Positions 31,352-39,105 of a stretch of 64,000 nucleotides of DNA are shown here, in pieces (the first letter of the stretch is position 1; each line of letters begins with the position of its first letter). Made by a program: the position numbers and the translations under genes. Source of the DNA: Acidipila sp. EB88 (lineage in GTDB: Bacteria; Acidobacteriota; Terriglobia; Terriglobales; Acidobacteriaceae); assembly GCF_003858395.1 (NCBI RefSeq), contig NZ_QWEV01000005.1, forward strand, positions 1,054,001 through 1,118,000. The letters run 5' to 3'. The notes beneath the pieces were generated by a model. The model saw only the letters and a list, made by a program, of their open reading frames with translations. It was not told the origin of the DNA and did no database searches.

Positions 31352-31756
31352 CTACTTCTTCTTACCAGGTGCCGCGGCGGCTCCGCCCTTTGCGCGCTTG
31401 GCGCCATACTTCGAGCGGCTCTGCTTGCGGCCTGCAACGCCAACCGAGTCGAGCGTTCCACGCACAACGTGATAGCGAACACCCGGCAGATCCTTCACAC
31501 GGCCGCCGCGGATCAGCACGATGGAGTGCTCCTGGAGGTTGTGGCCGATGCCGGGGATATAGGTCGTGACCTCGATGCCGTTGGTCAGGCGCACGCGGGC
31601 TACCTTGCGGAGAGCCGAGTTCGGCTTCTTGGGCGTCTGGGTGTACACACGGGTGCAGACACCACGGCGTTGCGGCGAACCCTGCAGGGCAGGTGAGGCC
31701 GTTTTGTAACGCGGGGCAGTGCGCCCCTTGCGGACCAGCTGACTAAATGTAGGCAA
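31352..31756 (-). CDS. rpsL: 30S ribosomal protein S12
   Basis: S12 is the decoding-centre protein whose mutations give streptomycin resistance. The 134-residue protein starts [20 protein letters not shown]. Lys43, Lys44 and Lys88 ([11 protein letters not shown] and [13 protein letters not shown]) are the wild-type residues of these loops, so no streptomycin-resistance change is seen. The C-terminal tail [11 protein letters not shown] is a short extension. It is the first gene of the 35-gene cluster. Confidence 0.98.
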   Translation of the reverse strand: MPTFSQLVRKGRTAPRYKTASPALQGSPQRRGVCTRVYTQTPKKPNSALRKVARVRLTNGIEVTTYIPGIGHNLQEHSIVLIRGGRVKDLPGVRYHVVRGTLDSVGVAGRKQSRSKYGAKRAKGGAAAAPGKKK

Positions 31757-32206
31757 ACGACAACTCCTTCAAGCTTCAGAACCAAAAGACACTGGCCGGG
31801 TACGCGCAAGGCGTGGCCCTGCTTCCCGGCATGCGTAGCCATCGACGAATCGACAGAGCGCAGCAACTGTGCGGCTTGCGCCGCGATCCACTTCCCGGCG
31901 AACCGGGCCACACAACGTACACACCATCGGCAAACGATTTGGACGGTGGCCCTGCGTTTCCGGATGCCGCGAAGCATGCACACCGAAAAGCCTGGTTCCG
32001 TTTCGCAAATCCAGGCCTACATAGCCCACCAAGGTAGCGGGTGTCGCAGGCACTTATGAATCGCGCCTCAGCGTTGGAGCCTTCTGAGAGCGGCTCCGGA
32101 GCCAAGTACCAGCCCACACGATCTGGGCGTCTCCGGATAACTGCTGCTGCCCGCAATGCAGCGGCGGTAGAACATACGCACGCGCCAGCCATTGCAGAAC
32201 CTTCTT
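31757..32206 (-). other. Long 5' leader of the str operon
   Basis: About 440 nt separate the predicted transcription start from rpsL. I see no conserved gene. A hairpin pairs GGAGCC (32081-32086) with GGCTCC (32097-32102). A 138-codon frame starting at 32192 has no ribosome binding site and a low-complexity composition and is not called. The leader may hold regulatory RNA structure. Confidence 0.4.
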
Positions 32207-32235
32207 AGAGTAGCAAGGCCCATCGGGCTCGTCAA
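32207..32235 (-). promoter_or_regulatory. Predicted sigma-70-type promoter of the str operon
   Basis: On the minus strand TTGACG (32235-32230) and TACTCT (32212-32207) are separated by exactly 17 nt, close to the consensus. It points toward rpsL and no other gene intervenes. Initiation would be near 32200. Confidence 0.6.
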
Positions 32236-32396
32236 TCAATGTGGGGTGTTTCAGAAGGAATCCACGCGATTCTTCGCTCGCGGGACCGCGTCACTTGAGA
32301 GACTGCAGGCCGCTGCCCGAGAAGCAGGCAGTGTTGCCAGGGTACGAGGGCAAGCGGCTTGCTGCACGATCGCCGCGGCAGCGCCGCCGCGCGTGT

Positions 32397-32421
32397 GGTG
32401 CGATGCAACACGCGTCGCACC
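32397..32421. other. Inverted repeat upstream of the S9 peptidase gene
   Basis: GGTGCGA at 32397-32403 pairs with TCGCACC at 32415-32421 over 11 nt, about 100 nt before the start codon. The rest of the 280-nt region between the str promoter and the peptidase shows no gene and no convincing promoter. The repeat could be an operator. Confidence 0.3.
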
Positions 32422-32522
32422 GCTTATGGGACGAGTCATGTGGCGAGGTGCAGTCCACACCATGCCGCAGTACCGTGCTGCCGCACCGTACTGCTGGTCC
32501 AGGCGCTGCTAGTATTCACGCC

Positions 32523-34607
32523 ATGTCTTTGTCCCGTTTTCTGCTCTCAGTGGGCGCTGCCGTGATCGCACCCATGCTCCTCACGGCGCAATCGCCAGCG
32601 CCTTCCACCAACGCCTCCGCTGCCGCCCCCTCCGCAATAGCCGCGCTGCTAAAGCAGCTCAGCCAGAGCAAGCGGGTCGGCGATATTGCGCTTTCGCCGG
32701 ATGGCCACACGCTGGCCATGGAAGTGGCCGGCAACCTGGTGATAGCGCCGACGAATCAGCCCTCGGCCGGGCACTCCGTTACGCTGTGCGCCACAGGACA
32801 CAGCCAGGTGTCCTCGCTGAGCTGGTCGCCGGACGGAACCAAGCTCGCGGTGCTCGCAAACTGCAACGACGCGACCGAGGTGTTGCTGGCAACGCCGGAG
32901 GCGGCGAACAAGCCGCGCGTACTGGCCACACTTCACGGCTTCGCCAAGTCACTGGAGTTTGCGCCGGACGGCCGCACGCTGGGCATGCTGTACGTCGCGG
33001 GTGCAACGCGACCCTCGGGCGCGCTGGCTGCCATGAAGCCGCCTTCCGGCGAGATCGGCGTGGAAGGGCTTGAGGTGCAGCGGGTCGCGACACTCGACTT
33101 GGCAACGGGCGCGCTGCGGGAGCAGACCGCGGAAGGACTCCATGTATACGAGTTTTCGTTCTCGCGGGACAGCCGGCAGCTGGCGTTTGTGGCGGCCGCG
33201 CCCCCGGGCGAGAACAACTGGTGGATTGCGAAGCTGTACACGGAGACGCTGGGTGGAGCGCAGACTGCCGGGGAAGCCAGGATCGTGCTTGATCCAAACA
33301 CGGTGGAAGGTCCTCTGCATGGGCTGCAGATCGCGGTACCGCGCTGGTCGCCGGACGGATCCAAGATCGCCTTTATCGGCGGACTGATGAGCGATCAGGG
33401 GGCAACCGGCGGGGATCTTTATCTCGCGCCCGCCGATGGCAGCAGCACCCCGATCAACTTCACGGAGCATGCGACCACAACGGTGCAGTGGCTGCAGTGG
33501 TTGCCCGATGAAAAGCTCATCGCGACCGAGGTGGATGGCGGCTCGGAGCGGATCGACGAGCTGCAGTTCACCTTTGCTCCATCGTTCAAAGCGCCGGGCG
33601 GCACGCGGGTCGGCGTCACCAACCGCCTGACAGACCGCGTGATCCAGAAGCTTCCCTATGCCATAGGCGATGGCCGGCTGGCGGGGTCCTTTGCACTCTC
33701 CAGCGACGGCAAGGTAGCCGCGTGGTCAGCTTCAAACTACGCCGTGGCGCCCGAAGTGTACGCAGGGCCGCTGGGCGATGCGTTGCTGCCGCAGGTGACC
33801 CACCTGAACGCGGACCAGAAGCCCGCCTGGGGCAGGTCAGAGTCGATCAACTGGCGCAACGATGACTTCGCCGTGCAGGGCTGGCTCCTGTACCCGGCCA
33901 ACTACGACCCGGCTAAGAAGTACGGCCTGATTGTGATGGTGCATGGCGGGCCGTCGTCGGCAATGACGCCCCGCTGGCCCCGCGCCGGCTTCGGTGCGGC
34001 GCCGCTGGCAGCTTCCGGTTATTTTGTGCTGGAGCCAAACCCTCGCGGCTCGTACGGACAAGGCGAAGCGTTTACGCAGGCCAACCGCAGGGACTTTGGC
34101 TACGGCGACCTGCGCGATGTGCTCGCCGGGGTGGATGCGGTCGAGAAGAAGATCCCGGCGATTGACGACAAGCGGCTGGGCGTAACGGGCTGGAGCTACG
34201 GCGGGTTCATGACGATGTTCTCGGTGACGCAGACGCACCGGTTCCGCGCAGCGGTGGCGGGTGCCGGGATCTCGGACTGGCTCTCGTACTACGGCGAAAA
34301 TTCGATCGACCAGTGGATGACGCCGTTCTTCGGCAATACCGTGTACAAAGACCCGGCGATCTATGCCAAGAGCTCGGCGATCAACTACATCCAGAATGTA
34401 ACGACGCCGACGCTGGTGGTGGTCGGGGATCGGGATGGGGAGTGCCCGGCGCCGCAGAGCTTCGAGTTCTGGCATGCGCTCAAGGCCTACCAGGTACCGA
34501 CAACGCTGGTGGTGTATCCGGATGAGGGACACGGGTTTGTGAACCCGGATCACCAGAGGGATGTGCTGGAACGCTCAATCCGGTGGTTCAACCAGTACCT
34601 GCAGTAG
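32523..34607 (+). CDS. Secreted S9-family peptidase (prolyl oligopeptidase-like)
   Basis: This is a 694-residue exported serine peptidase of the S9 (prolyl oligopeptidase/DPP4/acylaminoacyl) clan. The ATG at 32523 gives a signal peptide, SLSRFLLSVGAAVIAPMLLT, ending near TAQS. The middle is a beta-propeller of WD/PD40-type blades (LSPDGHTLAMEVAG, WSPDGTKLAVLANC, WSPDGSKIAFIGG). The C-terminal alpha/beta hydrolase domain starts near VMVHGGPSSAMTPRW. The triad is visible: Ser558 in GWSYGG, Asp638 in GDRDGECP and His670 in DEGHGF. Exact substrate preference (dipeptidyl versus acylaminoacyl) cannot be judged. The longest frame extends 94 codons upstream without homology. Confidence 0.92.
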   Translation: MSLSRFLLSVGAAVIAPMLLTAQSPAPSTNASAAAPSAIAALLKQLSQSKRVGDIALSPDGHTLAMEVAGNLVIAPTNQPSAGHSVTLCATGHSQVSSLSWSPDGTKLAVLANCNDATEVLLATPEAANKPRVLATLHGFAKSLEFAPDGRTLGMLYVAGATRPSGALAAMKPPSGEIGVEGLEVQRVATLDLATGALREQTAEGLHVYEFSFSRDSRQLAFVAAAPPGENNWWIAKLYTETLGGAQTAGEARIVLDPNTVEGPLHGLQIAVPRWSPDGSKIAFIGGLMSDQGATGGDLYLAPADGSSTPINFTEHATTTVQWLQWLPDEKLIATEVDGGSERIDELQFTFAPSFKAPGGTRVGVTNRLTDRVIQKLPYAIGDGRLAGSFALSSDGKVAAWSASNYAVAPEVYAGPLGDALLPQVTHLNADQKPAWGRSESINWRNDDFAVQGWLLYPANYDPAKKYGLIVMVHGGPSSAMTPRWPRAGFGAAPLAASGYFVLEPNPRGSYGQGEAFTQANRRDFGYGDLRDVLAGVDAVEKKIPAIDDKRLGVTGWSYGGFMTMFSVTQTHRFRAAVAGAGISDWLSYYGENSIDQWMTPFFGNTVYKDPAIYAKSSAINYIQNVTTPTLVVVGDRDGECPAPQSFEFWHALKAYQVPTTLVVYPDEGHGFVNPDHQRDVLERSIRWFNQYLQ

Positions 34608-34631
34608 CCACAGCAGCGGGCACCTTGAGGC

Positions 34632-34673
34632 AGGCGGCGACTTACCGTGACAAGCGGGAGCGCCGCCTTTCTT
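34632..34673 (+). terminator. Probable rho-independent terminator after the S9 peptidase
   Basis: AGGCGGCG (34632-34639) and CGCCGCCT (34661-34668) form an 8-bp stem over a 21-nt loop, followed by TTCTT, starting 24 nt past the stop codon. Confidence 0.6.
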
Positions 34674-34802
34674 ACGTTCCGCATGCAACCCGCTGCATAG
34701 GTGCTGTAAACTCGGGGGGCGATCACTCTTCTCCGCACGATCCCGACTTGAGCGAGTGGCATCAACCGTCTGCGCACCATTTCCGGCAGGCGGGGAGGTT
34801 TC

Positions 34803-35687
34803 ATGCAGCGGTTTTTCACCCTTGTAGTTTTGCTCCTGTTTGCGCTTCCGGTAGGCCTCTCCGTGACAGGCTGCACCACCAACGTTTCCGCCTACTGCAA
34901 CAACGCAGGCTACGGCCCCAAGACTACCGACATCTTCGCCGTGCGCCTGCCCACTGCGCAGTCCGACACGGGTATCTCGCTGGCCTACGGCCAGATCGGC
35001 CAGGCGGGCACCGCGGTAGCCACCAACTGCAAGGGATCGACGCTGAGCACAGGCGCTGCGACGTATGGCAGCTCGGACCTGACCCATGCGGACATCAGCC
35101 CGACCGGCTCGATCTGCGCAGGCTCCTGGAACCACCTGTCCACGGGCGGCATTCCGGACTACTCCATCTGCACCGCGCCTACCTCATCGGCACAGGTCAA
35201 GATCACGGCCAGTATTGGCGGTATCGTGAGCAATGCGGTGACGGTGTATGTGCATCCGCAGATCTCCGCCATCAACGTGACGGCGCCTACCGCCTGCGTA
35301 CCGAGCGGCACCGTGGGGCCAAACCTGGCCGCGCAGACCACGGTATTTGACGAGTCTGGCAACCTGATCCCGTCGCAGGACGTGAGCACCAACGTGGTGG
35401 GCAACATCACCTACACCGCGAATACGCCCTCGATCGTGACGATTAACAACACCAGCGTGAACGCGACCGCCGGCACAGCACTGGGCACCAACGGGCAGGT
35501 CACCGCGAACCAGCCGGGCGGCACCGTGATTACGGCAACCGTGGCCGGCACGGGCACCAGCTCGCCGGGCACCAGTTCGGCGGCAGGCTACTTCTATACC
35601 TGCCCCCCCCAGCATCAGCCTGTCGCTGCCAAGCAGCACCAACACCACCACCAGCACCACCGGAGCAGTGACGATCACTGCGGGTAA
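34803..35687 (+). CDS. Lipoprotein with Ig-like domains, 5' half of a frameshifted gene
   Basis: GGGGAGG 5 nt upstream supports the ATG at 34803. The protein begins with a lipoprotein signal, RFFTLVVLLLFALPVGLSVT, followed by G-C, a good lipobox with acylated Cys at about residue 24. The rest is Ser/Thr/Gly-rich with bacterial Ig-like (BIG2-type) character, for example ISAINVTAPTACVPSGTVGP and GQVTANQPGGTVITATVAGT. At codon 267 the frame enters a tract of eight C residues (35603-35610). After it this frame yields an anomalous His/Gln-rich tail and stops at 35687, while the downstream frame carries the natural continuation. Seven C would join the two into one protein of about 820 residues. Confidence 0.7.
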   Translation: MQRFFTLVVLLLFALPVGLSVTGCTTNVSAYCNNAGYGPKTTDIFAVRLPTAQSDTGISLAYGQIGQAGTAVATNCKGSTLSTGAATYGSSDLTHADISPTGSICAGSWNHLSTGGIPDYSICTAPTSSAQVKITASIGGIVSNAVTVYVHPQISAINVTAPTACVPSGTVGPNLAAQTTVFDESGNLIPSQDVSTNVVGNITYTANTPSIVTINNTSVNATAGTALGTNGQVTANQPGGTVITATVAGTGTSSPGTSSAAGYFYTCPPQHQPVAAKQHQHHHQHHRSSDDHCG

Positions 35688-37263
35688 TCCGCAGACCATC
35701 GCCGCCACGCTCGAGTCCACCGACCCCTTGACGCAGGTCGTGACACCGATCACCCCGATCACCGGCGCGGGTCCGGATTACACCTCGACGATGCCGGCCC
35801 AGGTGGCGGTCACAACCGCGGGCGTGGTCAGCTCGACCCTGCCCGGTACAGCAACCATTACTGGCATCTGCCAGCCCGGCGCTGCAACTTCCACCACGAC
35901 GTCTAGCGCGAGCAGTGCGAGCACCGCAACCGGCCTGAGCTGCAACCCGACACCGCTGAACAAGCTGGGCACCTTCGGTACGGGTCTGCCGGTCACCGCC
36001 AACCCCATCGTGGTTAATTCGCCTGGCGTGGACAACACCATCATCTACGCGGCGTCGCCTGCCTCGCAGCTTTTCACCGTGTTTGACCTGAGCCTCGGCA
36101 CCAGCGGCACCCCGACCCTTCTGCCCTACCAGCCCAATTCGATGATCCTGGATCCAACCGGGTCCAGCCTGTACTTCGGCTCCTACCGCGAGCTGATGAT
36201 CTACACGGCCAGCAACAACGCGTTGACCACGGCAGACACCACGGTGCCGGGAGTGGTGCTGGCGGTGTCGCCCTCCAATAACCAGGTAGTGATCGCCGAC
36301 CAGCAGCGTTCGGTGATTTACCTGTACACGCCCGCATCGACTAGCACGGGGTCGACAGCTTCCACCACCGCCTCGTCGGTGATCAGCACGGGCGGCCTGG
36401 CCACGCACGCGGTGTACTCGCGTGACGGCAAGAACGTGTACATCACCGGGCCCACGGCGCTGTATGTGCACAACATCGTGACCGGCTGGAGCCAGTACCC
36501 GCTGACCAGCGCCAATGCCACTACGAGCTGCGAGCTGGACAACACGGGTGCGAGCCCCTTCTGCTCGCCCGATGTGACGCTGACCGTGCCCAACGTGGCT
36601 GTGTTTGTGAGTGGCAGCCCGGTGGTGGCGCGTTCTTTCTGCCCCGACACCACGACTAGCCCGGTCACCTACAACCCGCTGGCGGCGACCGTCACGGGCG
36701 ATACAGCGGATCACCTTGGCTCGACCCCGGACGGCAACCACGTGCTGGGAGCGAACACCACGTCGATCTTCGACATCGAGCACAGCCCGACCAGCGACAC
36801 CAGCCAGCTGGTAGCGCCCATCGGACCATGCCCCGGCGTGAACCCGGCCAATGCAGGCCCGCTGACCATCGCGACCACCCTGCGGCAACTGGCACTGACC
36901 GGCATCACCCCGACGCAGATCGACCAGGTGCTGACCTCGCCTGACTCCTCGCGCGCCTTCATCACCTACATGGGTGCCACGGCGACCGGACTGTTGCCGA
37001 TGTACACACCATCGACCACGGCAGGCGGCACTGGAACGCTCCAGAACCTGCAGCTTTCCACCGGGGCGCTGGCACCAATCGCGGGCGTGTTCAGCCCGGA
37101 TGCGGCCTCGTTCTACGCCAGCACCACCGGCGACAACCTCATCCACATTCTCAGCACCACCTCCAACAAGGACACCCAGACACTGGATCCGCAACTTACC
37201 GATCCGAACCGGAACATTGTGCCGGCCCAGTTCCTGGCAACGAAGCCCAAGGCCACCACCTAG
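35611..37263 (+). CDS. YncE-like beta-propeller domain, 3' half of the frameshifted lipoprotein gene
   Basis: From the C8 tract onward the +1-shifted frame continues the low-complexity Ser/Thr linker (SLSLPSSTNTTTSTTGAVTI) and an Ig-like module, then about 400 residues of repeated beta-propeller blades: NTIIYAASPASQLFTVFDLS, QPNSMILDPTGSSLYFGSYR, VVLAVSPSNNQVVIADQQRS, ATHAVYSRDGKNVYITGPTA and LDQVLTSPDSSRAFITYMG-like strands. No independent start with a ribosome binding site exists; the first in-frame start-like codon is a GTG at 35668. It is therefore the distal part of the gene starting at 34803. A terminator follows. Function is unknown; the domains suggest a surface-exposed adhesion or binding protein. 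Confidence 0.65.
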   Translation, partial: SISLSLPSSTNTTTSTTGAVTITAGNPQTIAATLESTDPLTQVVTPITPITGAGPDYTSTMPAQVAVTTAGVVSSTLPGTATITGICQPGAATSTTTSSASSASTATGLSCNPTPLNKLGTFGTGLPVTANPIVVNSPGVDNTIIYAASPASQLFTVFDLSLGTSGTPTLLPYQPNSMILDPTGSSLYFGSYRELMIYTASNNALTTADTTVPGVVLAVSPSNNQVVIADQQRSVIYLYTPASTSTGSTASTTASSVISTGGLATHAVYSRDGKNVYITGPTALYVHNIVTGWSQYPLTSANATTSCELDNTGASPFCSPDVTLTVPNVAVFVSGSPVVARSFCPDTTTSPVTYNPLAATVTGDTADHLGSTPDGNHVLGANTTSIFDIEHSPTSDTSQLVAPIGPCPGVNPANAGPLTIATTLRQLALTGITPTQIDQVLTSPDSSRAFITYMGATATGLLPMYTPSTTAGGTGTLQNLQLSTGALAPIAGVFSPDAASFYASTTGDNLIHILSTTSNKDTQTLDPQLTDPNRNIVPAQFLATKPKATT

Positions 37264-37281
37264 GCCCGTTGTTGATCCGAA

Positions 37282-37314
37282 GCAAAAGCCCGCCTTGTGC
37301 GGGCTTTTGCTTTT
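37282..37314 (+). terminator. Strong rho-independent terminator after the lipoprotein gene
   Basis: GCAAAAGCCCGC (37282-37293) and GCGGGCTTTTGC (37299-37310) form a perfect 12-bp stem with a 5-nt loop, followed by TTTT. Its presence supports a functional transcript for the frameshifted gene. Confidence 0.92.
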
Positions 37315-37392
37315 GGCGTATTGGACCAACGGCGGGGAGCGTTCGACGCATCCAAGGGAGAAGATAAGGCGAAGCAAGCCTGGAGGGTTCCA

Positions 37393-37779
37393 ATGGAAGA
37401 GTTAAAGAAGAATGGCATGATGGCACACCTGATTGAGTCGCTCGAGGCAGGCGAGGACATCGGCCATTATGGCCGGCTGACGTTTGCAATGGTGGCACGG
37501 CACTTTATGGACGATGAAGAACTGAAAGCGATGCTGGTCAAGGACAAGGACTTCTCCGAGTCGCAGGCGGACCTGCTGATCCGGCAGGTCGAGGGCAAAG
37601 ACTATAACCCGCCCAAGCGCGAGCGCATCCTGGCGTGGCAGAAGGAGCAGGAGTTCCCGATCATTCCCAACCCGGATGACCCGGACGCGGGCAATGTGTA
37701 CAAGGACCTGAATTTCCCTGACCACGTGTATGAGCACATTCAGCACTATGTGGAGCAGAAGGCCGAGAGCGGGTCGTAG
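37393..37779 (+). CDS. Conserved-looking protein of unknown function
   Basis: The ATG at 37393 has GGAGG six bases upstream and gives a 128-residue acidic soluble protein. It starts MEELKKNGMMAHLIESLEAG and continues EDIGHYGRLTFAMVARHFMD, then DFSESQADLLIRQVEGKDYN and FPIIPNPDDPDAGNVYKDLN. It has no signal peptide, membrane helix or cysteine motif. The compact, non-repetitive composition and good ribosome binding site argue for a real gene. I do not recognise the family. It follows a strong terminator and precedes the yraN-like gene in the same direction. Confidence 0.75.
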   Translation: MEELKKNGMMAHLIESLEAGEDIGHYGRLTFAMVARHFMDDEELKAMLVKDKDFSESQADLLIRQVEGKDYNPPKRERILAWQKEQEFPIIPNPDDPDAGNVYKDLNFPDHVYEHIQHYVEQKAESGS

Positions 37780-37853
37780 CGAGTAGTCGGAAGGCAGTAC
37801 CCCCTGCGTGGGAGGCGCCTACCTCGTGGAGGTGATCTTTTGTACTGTTGGAG

Positions 37854-38372
37854 ATGGCGCAGGGGCGGCGTAGGCTGGTGCGCAACATGCCAGTCATTGC
37901 AGAAAATGTGCGCGCCGCAGCGTGGGAGCGGTGCTTCCGGGCGCTCGATCGGTGGCCTTGGCGCCGGGCGTCAGGGCTGCCGGAACACCTGGAGACAGGC
38001 CGTCGCGGAGAAGAGGCAGGCTTCTTCTACCTGCGTCGTCTTGGCATGACAGTCGTCGCGCATGGGTGGCAATCGGGGCGAGCGCCAGGAGACCTGGACT
38101 TGGTCGCGTGGGAGCAGGACACGCTTTGCATCGTCGAGGTCAAGACCCGCACGAGTCGCGAGGTAGCGACCGCTGAATCCGCTGTCGACTTCGGCAAGCG
38201 AAGGACACTGCGACGGCTTACCCGGCACTATCTTCGCCAGTTGCCGGAGGGGACGGTGGCGCGGTTCGACGTGTTGTCGATTTACTTCACGCGCAGTGGC
38301 GATGCGCGAGGCGCATCCTTCGAGTTGTTTCGGAATGCATTTGGCTGGGACGAGGGTGAGCGGTTGCTTTGA
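37854..38372 (+). CDS. YraN/UPF0102 family nuclease-fold protein
   Basis: This is a protein of the YraN (UPF0102) family, with a Holliday-junction-resolvase/restriction-endonuclease-like core of uncertain function. The diagnostic stretch is seen: GRRGEEAGFFYLRRLGMTVV, then APGDLDLVAWEQDTLCIVEV followed by KTR, with the D and E-V-K residues of the PD-(D/E)XK fold. The family region starts about 45 residues in. The start is uncertain: ATG at 37854 (adjacent GGAG), GTG at 37878 or ATG at 37887 are all possible. It converges on iscX. Confidence 0.8.
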   Translation: MAQGRRRLVRNMPVIAENVRAAAWERCFRALDRWPWRRASGLPEHLETGRRGEEAGFFYLRRLGMTVVAHGWQSGRAPGDLDLVAWEQDTLCIVEVKTRTSREVATAESAVDFGKRRTLRRLTRHYLRQLPEGTVARFDVLSIYFTRSGDARGASFELFRNAFGWDEGERLL

Positions 38373-38380
38373 ACGCCTGG

Positions 38381-38405
38381 CCGGGAGCCGTGACACGGCC
38401 CCCGG
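38381..38405. terminator. Hairpin between convergent yraN-like gene and iscX
   Basis: CCGGG then CCGT (38381-38391) pairs with ACGG then CCCGG (38395-38405). It sits between the two convergent stop codons and could stop transcription from both sides, although no T-tract follows. Confidence 0.35.
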
Positions 38406-38421
38406 TAGTTACGCGCAACGG

Positions 38422-38640
38422 CTACTTCTGTGCGTCCTGCCACTCTTCGTACCAGGCCATCTGGATCGCTTCGAGCCGAGACTCATTCGATTTGGTCGGG
38501 TCATCGGCGAAGCCGTCGAGCGTCACCACGTGCTGGTAGAGCTCGGTAAACCGAAGCTTCAATGGATCGAGCTCCGGGTACTTTTCCTGCAACTGGATAC
38601 CGATCTCTTCGGCATCCGTCCACATGATCTCCTGCGGCAT
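38422..38640 (-). CDS. iscX: Iron-sulfur assembly accessory protein IscX
   Basis: IscX (YfhJ) is a small acidic protein that binds IscS and iron and tunes Fe-S assembly. The 72-residue protein has the family pattern IMWTDAEEIGIQLQEKYPEL, DPLKLRFTELYQHVVTLDGF and DDPTKSNESRLEAIQMAWYE. It is the last gene of the isc operon, 9 nt after fdx, its canonical place. Confidence 0.93.
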   Translation of the reverse strand: MPQEIMWTDAEEIGIQLQEKYPELDPLKLRFTELYQHVVTLDGFADDPTKSNESRLEAIQMAWYEEWQDAQK

Positions 38641-38649
38641 CGAACCCTC

Positions 38650-39087
38650 CTATTTGCTCTCGCCCATGGCGAGCGGCTTGCCTTCTGAAACGTAGTTCTT
38701 GTTCCAGCTTGGAATTTCCACGACGTAGGCGCCGGGCTTTTCGATCACGGCCTGGCATCCCAAGCGCGAGTTCAGCTGGAGGCCGGGAGCCTTCTCCATG
38801 CGATCCAGTTCGTCCTCGGTCGGCTCGTTCAGGCCGGGTTCCCCCTGCTTGATGTGGATATGGCAGGTGGTACAGGCACAGACGCCGCCGCAGGCATGGT
38901 CCAGAAAGATGTGGTAGTTCTCAGCCACGTCGAGGAAGGACATGGGCAGGCCGTGGTGGTCGTACGGCATGGTGCCAAACGGAAACTCCACGGTGCGGCC
39001 TTCCGGCTGAAAGGTGACCCGCACCATGTTCTCTGCGGGTGGCTGGCTCAGGTCAATTGCTTGTGCTTCTGCTGTGTGTTCGCTCAT
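38650..39087 (-). CDS. fdx: ISC-type [2Fe-2S] ferredoxin
   Basis: This ferredoxin supplies electrons to the ISC machinery. The 145-residue protein contains the cluster ligands C-X5-C-X2-C (in HACGGVCACTTCHIHI) and a distal Cys in NSRLGCQAV, typical of adrenodoxin-like Fdx. An extra Cys (GGVCAC) lies inside the loop. The N-terminal 30 residues are an extension before the ferredoxin fold (MVRVTFQPEGRTVEFPFGTM). It lies between hscA and iscX. Confidence 0.93.
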   Translation of the reverse strand: MSEHTAEAQAIDLSQPPAENMVRVTFQPEGRTVEFPFGTMPYDHHGLPMSFLDVAENYHIFLDHACGGVCACTTCHIHIKQGEPGLNEPTEDELDRMEKAPGLQLNSRLGCQAVIEKPGAYVVEIPSWNKNYVSEGKPLAMGESK

Positions 39088-39105
39088 TGTGGTCTCTCGT
39101 GTTCC

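Noticed and set aside
31776..32192. 138-codon minus-strand frame in the str leader, starting near the predicted transcription start
   Set aside because: There is no ribosome binding site, the composition is mixed and unlike a protein, and it overlaps the hairpin region. Leaderless translation cannot be excluded but is unsupported.
35645..35687. His-rich stretch HQHHHQHH at the end of the 5' lipoprotein frame
   Set aside because: It is the out-of-frame reading of ACC/AGC (Thr/Ser) codons after the C8 tract, not a metal-binding tail or a second His leader.
35530..37377. 615-codon minus-strand frame opposite the lipoprotein gene
   Set aside because: It is a low-complexity Arg/Gly/Val shadow of the Ser/Thr-rich lipoprotein sequence.
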